This document shows positions 1-4,851 of a stretch of DNA of 6,165 nucleotides, piece by piece. Numbering within the stretch: position 1 is the first letter of the stretch; the number at the start of each line of letters is the position of its first letter. The notes under the pieces were generated by a model. It was not told the origin of the DNA, did not search any database, and was given only the letters and a program-made list of their open reading frames with translations. The position numbers and the translations under genes were made by a program. The DNA comes from Coriobacteriales bacterium (GTDB lineage Bacteria > Actinomycetota > Coriobacteriia > Coriobacteriales > UBA8131), in contig JAISFJ010000155.1 in the NCBI GenBank assembly GCA_031263665.1, forward strand, positions 1 to 6,165. The letters are read 5' to 3'.

Positions 1-1361
1 TCGGGGAGTTCGAAGGTGATGAACTCGGTGTAGCCTATCTCTTGCAGGAGTTTTTTTTGGTGGTGGAGGTTTTTGTTGGCTCGCAAAACGGAGATGGTCA
101 TGTTGGATTGGCGGGCAGACGCGCATTCTTTTTGTAGCAGGGCGACATCTGCGGAGTCGGCATCCTGGGGGTAGAGAATGGCAATGCATGGTGTCGCCTC
201 TGCGCCGTCTGCGGTCGATTCTTTTTCCATCAGCGCGCGCACGATTCGCTCAAATCCGATGGAAAACCCGCAGGCATCCACATCCTTGCCGGTGTATTGG
301 CCAATCATCTTGTCGTAGCGACCGCCACCTGCGATGGATGACCCGGCAAAATCGGTGGAGGTAATCTCAAAGATGGCTCCCGTGTAGTAGCCCATGCCGC
401 GCACCAAGGACAGGTCAAATTCCGGTACGTGTGTGCCCGAGGAAATCGCAGAAACTCCCTCGATTATCCGTTCGAGGTCATCGAGTGCCGCCTTGCCCTG
501 ACTACGTGCGTCATTTGTGCCACCGTTCCCGCCGCCCAAGCCGCCCGCGCCTGCACCTTTACCATCGCTGCTGCCGCCCGCGCCGCCGCCCAAGCCGTCG
601 CCACCAAGGATAAAGCGGCAGTAGCCGATGCGGTCGGGCGCCTCAAGAAAATGCGAAAGAAGCTCCACGTAGCTCTCTATGCAGGCGCTGGGATAGCCGC
701 CCCTTTCAAGTTCCGACCGGATGCCGTCGAGGCCTATCTTGTCATACTTATCGAGAATGATGAGTACGTCGGCGTAGGCGTCCTCGGGAAAATGGCAGCT
801 CTCAACAAGCGCCCGGAGGACGCGGCGGTCGTTGAGCAGTATCCGGCAACCCTGAATACCCGCGCGCTCAAGAAACAGCGACGTGACGTATATGAGCTCT
901 ATCTCAACATTAACGGAGGCGTCTCCCAAGATGTCGATGTCGCATTGAGTAAACTGCCGGTAGCGCCCCTTTTGCGGGCGGTCCGCTCGCCAGACGGGCC
1001 CAATCTGCAAGGCCTTAAACGGCGTGGGGAGAAGCTCGGAATTATTCGCGTAGTATCGCGCCAGAGGGACGGTGAGGTCGTAACGTAGCCCACAGTCCAC
1101 AATATCTTCAACGGAAACGGAGTGGCTTTCAAGGCCGCGCTTTAACTTGTCGCCCCTTTTCAGGATTTGAAAGACGAGTTTCTCATTTTCGCCGCCCTGC
1201 TTGTTGGACAGGTTCTCTATTCTTTCGAGGCAGGGCGTCTCTATGCGCATAAACCCAAACCTTCCGTAGAGGTCCTGGAGGGTTCTGAGCAGCGATTCCC
1301 GTATCTCCATTTCTTTTGGAAGCACATCATGCATACCTCTGACTGGCTCTTTAGTGAACAT
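1..1361 (-). CDS. hisS: Histidyl-tRNA synthetase, partial (C-terminus beyond window)
   Basis: Class II aminoacyl-tRNA synthetase that charges tRNA-His with histidine in the cytoplasm, using ATP. Reading the minus strand from ATG at 1361-1359 gives 453 open codons running off the left edge. Family motifs occur in order: N-terminal PVRGMHDVLP (residues 6-15); RYDLTVPLARYY (from 93); the motif 2 loop WRADRPQKGRYRQF with TQCDIDILG (124-145); histidine motif LVRGMGYYTG (R321), where the usual Asp before YYTG is Gly; AGGGRYD (344-350); and motif 3 GFSIGFER (365-372). The anticodon-binding domain begins near residue 390 and is cut before its end. Residues 253-281 are a Gly-rich insertion, 18 of 29 residues Gly. 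The start fits the family N-terminus and has a GGAG ribosome site 5 nt upstream. It is divergent from polA. Identity is secure; the missing end should be short, judged from usual family length. Confidence 0.96.
   Translation of the reverse strand, partial: MFTKEPVRGMHDVLPKEMEIRESLLRTLQDLYGRFGFMRIETPCLERIENLSNKQGGENEKLVFQILKRGDKLKRGLESHSVSVEDIVDCGLRYDLTVPLARYYANNSELLPTPFKALQIGPVWRADRPQKGRYRQFTQCDIDILGDASVNVEIELIYVTSLFLERAGIQGCRILLNDRRVLRALVESCHFPEDAYADVLIILDKYDKIGLDGIRSELERGGYPSACIESYVELLSHFLEAPDRIGYCRFILGGDGLGGGAGGSSDGKGAGAGGLGGGNGGTNDARSQGKAALDDLERIIEGVSAISSGTHVPEFDLSLVRGMGYYTGAIFEITSTDFAGSSIAGGGRYDKMIGQYTGKDVDACGFSIGFERIVRALMEKESTADGAEATPCIAILYPQDADSADVALLQKECASARQSNMTISVLRANKNLHHQKKLLQEIGYTEFITFELP
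529..597. repeat. Direct repeat within hisS encoding a Gly-rich insertion
   Basis: The 15-mer ccgccgcccaagccg occurs at 529-543 and again at 583-597, exactly 54 bp (18 codons) apart. Both copies lie in the same hisS reading frame. On the coding strand they encode the repeated GLGGG-type segments at the two ends of the Gly-rich insertion (about HisRS residues 256-280). The repeat suggests that the insertion grew by in-frame duplication or slippage; that origin is an inference. Confidence 0.75.
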
Positions 1362-1366
1362 ACCCG

Positions 1367-1412
1367 CTCCAATTTCCAATTATCGTTTATCCGAATAGAT
1401 TCTTAGATTATA
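1367..1412 (-). promoter_or_regulatory. hisS promoter -10 box and ribosome binding site
   Basis: On the minus strand a perfect TATAAT lies at 1412-1407, placing a transcription start around 1400 and a leader of roughly 40 nt. GGAG at 1370-1367 sits 5 nt before the hisS ATG. No convincing -35 hexamer is visible 16-18 bp upstream, so the promoter rests on the -10 box and its position alone. Confidence 0.5.
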
Positions 1413-1440
1413 GTGGATTATGCTCGAGCCTACTCCTTGG

Positions 1441-1491
1441 GTCGGATGAGGACCGGATGAGCTCGGGTGAAGGTCGACTGAGGGCCGGATG
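1441..1491 (+). repeat. Degenerate 10-11 bp tandem repeat in the polA leader
   Basis: Five consecutive units can be read: gtcggatgag (1441), gaccggatgag (1451), ctcgggtgaag (1462), gtcgactgag (1473) and ggccggatg (1483). They share a core like cGGaTGAG with a period of 10-11 bp, about one helical turn. The block lies in the hisS-polA intergenic region, upstream of the likely polA start. Its function is unknown: decayed tandem duplication or a set of phased protein-binding sites are both possible. Confidence 0.5.
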
Positions 1492-1590
1492 TTTTTAGAA
1501 GTGCCCGCAAGAAAGAAGGGGAGGGGGGCAACGACTCAATCGGTGCTTTCCCTTACAACAGCAATGCTCAACAACAGATTGGTTGTGGTT

Positions 1591-4263
1591 ATGCGGACAG
1601 TTGCGATAATCGACGGAAATTCACTCATGCACCGCGCCTTTCACGCGGTTCCACCCTATATGACGGCGCCGGACGGGCGTCCCACAAATGCCTGCTTCGG
1701 CTTTCTGTCGATGCTTCTCAAATTGGTGGATGACTTTAAGCCCGACGGTGTCGTGTGCGCGTTTGACCACGGCATTCCCGCGTTTCGGCTCGAGACGATT
1801 GAGAAATACAAGGCGCAACGTCCTCCTACCGACCCCGACCTCAAGGCGCAGTTTCCGATAATGAAGCGCCTGCTCACCTCGATGGACATCCCTGTCGTTG
1901 AGCTCGACGGCTGGGAAGGCGATGACATCTTAGGCACTCTGGCGACCAACGGAGAGCGCGAGGGTGTTAAATGCCTGCTTGTCACCGGCGATAAGGATGC
2001 GCTTCAGCTGGCAAGCGAGACCACTTCCATCATCAACACAAAGACGGGCATGACCGACGTGGTGATTTATGACCCCGCCGCCGTTATGGAGAAATGGGGT
2101 GTCATGCCCGAGCACGTGCCCGATTACCTGGGCCTTATGGGGGACAGCTCAGATAACATCCCCGGCGTTCCCGGCGTTGGCCTCAAGACGGCTACCAAGC
2201 TGCTGCGGCTGTATGGCACCTTGGAAGAAGTGCTCGCCCATGCCGAAGAGCTCAAGGGCAAACTGGGTGAAAACGTGCGCAACAACAAAGACCAGGCGCG
2301 CGCAAGTAAAGAGGTTGCGACCATCGTCCGCGATGTCCCTATCGACTGCGACCTTACGCAGGTGAGTTTTCCTTCCTATGACGTCTCGGCCGTCACCGAG
2401 GCATTCAGCGAGTTTGCGCTCAACTCTCAGCTCAGAAAGGTGCTCGCTCTTATCGGAGAAAAACCGGCGGCCGCCACTTCAGAAAACGGCGAACTCGCCA
2501 GGCTGGAGGGCATACCTCTCGTGTTCAATCCGCCCGTGCGAGGCGACGCTGCGCATCAGGCGCTCGAGGCGGCCTTAAAAGATGACGCAGAGCTCGCCGT
2601 GCTTCTCGAAGCGCGTACGGGGGACTCACTGTTTGACACCGCCCGCATCCTCTATATTGCCAGTACAAATAGCGTAATGCTTTTTGAGGAAGAGGAACTC
2701 GACGCCGTGTGTGCGCGCGTTGTGCGAAAGGCTCCACTCGTCGTGCACGACAGCAAGGCGTTTCTCCAGGACCTCATTGCGCCCAACAGCGCGCGGCCCG
2801 CGATGCTTAAGGCATCCTCCCTCGATTCTCAGCGCATATTTGACCTCTCTTTGGCCGCCTACCTGCTCGATTCTTCGCAGGACTACGCGCAACAGGAGTT
2901 GCTGCTCGACCAGTTTTTACCCGACGAGCTTCCCGAGCCAACCGAGGAACTCTCCCAGGGAGCCATTCGCGTCGCGGCCTTTCTCAAGCTCGCGACCATC
3001 TTGAGGCAACGGCTTGAGGATGACCACTCGCTCGAGTGTTTCTCGACAATCGAGATGCCGCTGGTGCTCGTACTCGTGCAGATGGAGCGCTGGGGCGTAA
3101 ACGTTGACCCTCTGATTCTCAAGGATTTGGGAAAGACGGTGGCGGCCAGCATCGCCACGCTGCGCGAGACCGCGGTTGCGGAGGCGGGGGAGGACTTTAA
3201 CCTCGATTCTCCCAAGCAGCTCGGCACCATTCTTTTTGAGAAGCTCAAGCTGCCCGTTATCAAAAAGACGCGCACCGGTTATTCCACCGAGGCAACGGTC
3301 CTCCAGGAGCTCCGAAAGGGGCACCCGCTTCCCGGCATCATGCTTGAGTACCGTGAGCTCGCCAAGCTCAAATCGACCTACCTCGACGCGCTGCCCCAAC
3401 TCATCGAAAGCGACCATCACATCCATACCTCCTATAACCAGACGGTCGCCGCGACAGGGCGCCTGTCCTCAAGCGACCCCAATCTGCAAAACATTCCCGT
3501 ACGCACCGAAATGGGGCGCAGAATACGCACGGCATTTATCCCCGATGCGTCTGTTTTTGAAGAGGACGAGGCCGTCTTTCTCTCTGCGGATTATTCGCAA
3601 ATTGAGCTTCGGCTTCTCGCGCATCTTTCCGGCGATGAGGGGCTTATCGAGGCCTTTGTTGAGGGTGAGGACTTCCACGCCTCCACGGCGGCGCGTGTTT
3701 TTGGAGTGCCCGTTGAGCATGTCGACCCGCAGCTGCGTTCGCGTGCCAAGGCGGTCAACTTTGGCATCGTTTACGGCCAGCAGGCCTACGGGCTTTCGCA
3801 GTCGCTCGGCGTGAGTTTTCAGGAGGCGCAGGATATGATAAACCGCTATTTTGAGGCGTATCCGCAGGTGCGGCGCTACCTCGATGAGACCGTGGAAGAG
3901 GCTCATGAAAAAGGGTGGGTGCAGACGCTGTACGGGCGCAAACGTCACATTCGGGAGCTGCGTTCCAGCAACTCAAACATGCGCAGTTTTGGTGAGCGCA
4001 CGGCCATGAATCATCCCATGCAGGGCAGCGCGGCCGACATCATCAAAATCGCGATGATTGAGGTTGTCCGCCGCCTTGAAGCCGAGGGGCTCGTCTCACA
4101 GATGGTGCTTCAAGTTCACGACGAACTCGACTTTAACTGCGCAAAAAGCGAGATTGAGCAGCTCTCCTCCTTGGTAAAAGAGGTCATGGAGGGCGTAGCC
4201 ACCCTCAAGGTCCCCCTCGTAGCCGACGTAAGCCTGGGCCCCAACTGGGCCGAAGCCCACTAA
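1591..4263 (+). CDS. polA: DNA polymerase I with a degenerate proofreading domain
   Basis: Family A polymerase for Okazaki-fragment processing and excision-repair synthesis; 890 aa from ATG 1591. The 5' nuclease/flap domain (about 1-290) has IIDGNS (D8), WEGDDILG (E109, D111, D112), TGDKD (D134, D136) and GDSSDNIPGVPGVG (D185, D188), the metal ligands and the H3TH helix. The middle domain (about 320-480) seems to lack 3'-5' exonuclease residues: E340-A-R342 stands where D-x-E is expected. The polymerase domain has motif A DYSQIELR (D667), O-helix R716, K720, F724, Y728 with the spacing of E. coli R754/K758/F762/Y766, and motif C QVHDELD (D844, E845). The frame is open from an ATG at 1489 (34 more residues), where GAGGG precedes the start. 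I prefer 1591 because MRTVAIIDGNS matches the family N-terminus, although it has no clear ribosome site; ATG 1564 and GTG 1585 are other options. Confidence 0.96.
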   Translation: MRTVAIIDGNSLMHRAFHAVPPYMTAPDGRPTNACFGFLSMLLKLVDDFKPDGVVCAFDHGIPAFRLETIEKYKAQRPPTDPDLKAQFPIMKRLLTSMDIPVVELDGWEGDDILGTLATNGEREGVKCLLVTGDKDALQLASETTSIINTKTGMTDVVIYDPAAVMEKWGVMPEHVPDYLGLMGDSSDNIPGVPGVGLKTATKLLRLYGTLEEVLAHAEELKGKLGENVRNNKDQARASKEVATIVRDVPIDCDLTQVSFPSYDVSAVTEAFSEFALNSQLRKVLALIGEKPAAATSENGELARLEGIPLVFNPPVRGDAAHQALEAALKDDAELAVLLEARTGDSLFDTARILYIASTNSVMLFEEEELDAVCARVVRKAPLVVHDSKAFLQDLIAPNSARPAMLKASSLDSQRIFDLSLAAYLLDSSQDYAQQELLLDQFLPDELPEPTEELSQGAIRVAAFLKLATILRQRLEDDHSLECFSTIEMPLVLVLVQMERWGVNVDPLILKDLGKTVAASIATLRETAVAEAGEDFNLDSPKQLGTILFEKLKLPVIKKTRTGYSTEATVLQELRKGHPLPGIMLEYRELAKLKSTYLDALPQLIESDHHIHTSYNQTVAATGRLSSSDPNLQNIPVRTEMGRRIRTAFIPDASVFEEDEAVFLSADYSQIELRLLAHLSGDEGLIEAFVEGEDFHASTAARVFGVPVEHVDPQLRSRAKAVNFGIVYGQQAYGLSQSLGVSFQEAQDMINRYFEAYPQVRRYLDETVEEAHEKGWVQTLYGRKRHIRELRSSNSNMRSFGERTAMNHPMQGSAADIIKIAMIEVVRRLEAEGLVSQMVLQVHDELDFNCAKSEIEQLSSLVKEVMEGVATLKVPLVADVSLGPNWAEAH

Positions 4264-4309
4264 AGCGTGTGCGAAACACTGCTGATGCCATGTGGGTAGA
4301 TTTTTTGAT

Positions 4310-4343
4310 GACTTATAGTAGTCTGTTAAAAATCTTTAGGAGG
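4310..4343 (+). promoter_or_regulatory. Candidate antitoxin promoter/operator and ribosome site
   Basis: TATAGT at 4314-4319 resembles a -10 box (5 of 6). It sits inside an imperfect palindrome, GACT (4310-4313) and AGTC (4320-4323) flanking it. Overlap of a small palindrome with the -10 box would suit autorepression, which is typical of Phd/YefM antitoxins. An alternative promoter is TTGATG (4305-4310) with TAAAAA (4327-4332), spacer 16 bp. AGGAGG at 4338-4343 is a strong ribosome site 8 nt before the GTG start. Confidence 0.3.
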
Positions 4344-4351
4344 TTATTGCG

Positions 4352-4672
4352 GTGCCTATGTATACTTTGAATGTGCCGACAGCAAGTGTTACTGAGGTAA
4401 AAAAGTCACCCGCAAGGATATTCGATTTGGCTGCGGAAAGGGAAAACGCGGTCTATGTGTTCAACCGCGGCTCAGTTTCCGGTGTAATGCTCACTCAGGA
4501 ACAATTCGAGGGCTTTATTCGACACATCGAGGAACTCGAAGACAGGCTTATTGATGCCGAGGCAGCTCGACGTCTGGCGGATACTTCGGTAAAAACTTAC
4601 ACTGATGCCGAAGTTCGTGGTGAGCGCTCCGCGCTGAGTCTTCCTTTGGATGCTGACGATGGCTGGGAATGA
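4352..4672 (+). CDS. Phd/YefM-family type II antitoxin
   Basis: Small antitoxin of 106 aa that in this family binds and neutralises a partner toxin and represses its own promoter. The N-terminal half (about residues 4-55: YTLNVPTASVTEVKKSPARI, then VYVFNRGSVSGVMLTQEQFE) matches the Phd/YefM DNA-binding fold: a start strand, a conserved helix with K-SPA, then the strand-turn with NRG and GVML. The rest is a predicted helix (IRHIEELEDRLIDAEAARRL) and an acidic tail ending DADDGWE, the part that usually wraps the toxin. The GTG start at 4352 is chosen because AGGAGG ends 8 nt upstream; the ATG at 4358 would be spaced 14 nt. It lies 88 bp after polA in lower-GC sequence (about 50% in 4381-4620 by hand count), which suggests acquisition. 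Its end overlaps a truncated toxin frame. Family is secure; the target toxin class is inferred. Confidence 0.88.
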   Translation: MPMYTLNVPTASVTEVKKSPARIFDLAAERENAVYVFNRGSVSGVMLTQEQFEGFIRHIEELEDRLIDAEAARRLADTSVKTYTDAEVRGERSALSLPLDADDGWE

Positions 4673-4775
4673 GCCTTGCGAAGCCTTTGAACTTGAATGG
4701 ACCAAGTATTCAAAAAAAGACTATGAATCACCCGTAACAGCGCGCGCCGTGCACACCAACCGTGTGGCACACTAA
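4659..4775 (+). pseudogene. Truncated RelE/YoeB-type toxin remnant
   Basis: An ATG at 4659 overlaps the last 14 bases of the antitoxin in another frame, the usual gene order and coupling of an antitoxin-toxin pair. It opens 38 codons ending at TAA 4773-4775. Residues 10-23 (FELEWTKYSKKDYE) resemble the first strand and helix of RelE/ParE/YoeB-fold mRNA interferases. Those proteins are usually 80-100 aa, so the remaining strands and the catalytic C-terminal part are absent. After residue 24 the sequence (SPVTARAVHTNRVAH) no longer looks like the family. Neither of the other two plus-strand frames continues it: one stops at once after 4728, the other has about 23 codons without resemblance. A deletion or replacement near 4725-4775 probably removed the rest. 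It could also be a short unrelated peptide; the family match rests on about 14 residues. Confidence 0.5.
4749..4770 (+). other. Short hairpin at the end of the toxin remnant
   Basis: GTGCACAC (4749-4756) pairs with GTGTGGCAC (4762-4770) through 8 base pairs with one bulged G at 4767 and a 5-nt CAACC loop. No T-run follows, so it is not a standard intrinsic terminator. It may limit read-through, mark a junction, or be chance. Confidence 0.35.
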
Positions 4776-4835
4776 AATGTCATAACTGGCTGAAAGTATG
4801 TTAAAATGCTTAGAAACCGCCAGATATGACATTTT
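4774..4835 (+). repeat. 17-bp inverted repeat over the ATPase gene promoter region
   Basis: The left arm aaaatgtcataactggc (4774-4790) and the right arm gccagatatgacatttt (4819-4835) are reverse complements at 16 of 17 positions, separated by 28 bp. The right arm ends 5 nt before the AAGGAG ribosome site of the ATPase gene. The loop segment holds a plausible -10, TAAAAT at 4802-4807, with a weak -35, TGTCAT at 4778-4783, inside the left arm. This arrangement suits an operator that brackets the promoter, or a leader stem-loop. Terminal repeats of a very small mobile element are another reading, but no flanking target duplication was seen. Confidence 0.65.
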
Positions 4836-4851
4836 TGTTTAAGGAGTGAGC

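Noticed and set aside
429..1088. A 219-codon plus-strand open frame opposite hisS, rich in Ala and Arg
   Set aside because: It lies wholly antisense to a clear HisRS reading frame, has no recognisable domain and owes its Ala-rich stretch to the Gly-rich insertion read on the other strand.
1167..1406. A 79-codon plus-strand frame over the hisS start and its promoter
   Set aside because: Antisense to the conserved HisRS N-terminus, with no ribosome site and no family resemblance.
2917..3426. A 169-codon minus-strand frame, and similar shorter ones, inside polA
   Set aside because: Shadow frame opposite conserved polymerase sequence; its composition follows the coding strand and no motif is visible.
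4264..4306. Possible polA terminator: AGCGTGT/ACACTGCT hairpin (4264-4283) and a T6 run at 4301-4306
   Set aside because: The stem is short with a bulge, and the T-run lies about 18 nt beyond it, so the pair does not form a standard intrinsic terminator.
4730..4801. A frameshifted continuation of the toxin remnant in a second frame
   Set aside because: The only other open plus-strand frame runs about 23 codons and shows none of the RelE-type strands or catalytic residues.
4774..4835. Inverted repeat as the ends of a miniature transposable element
   Set aside because: No flanking target-site duplication and no second copy were seen in the window; position against the ATPase start favours a regulatory reading.
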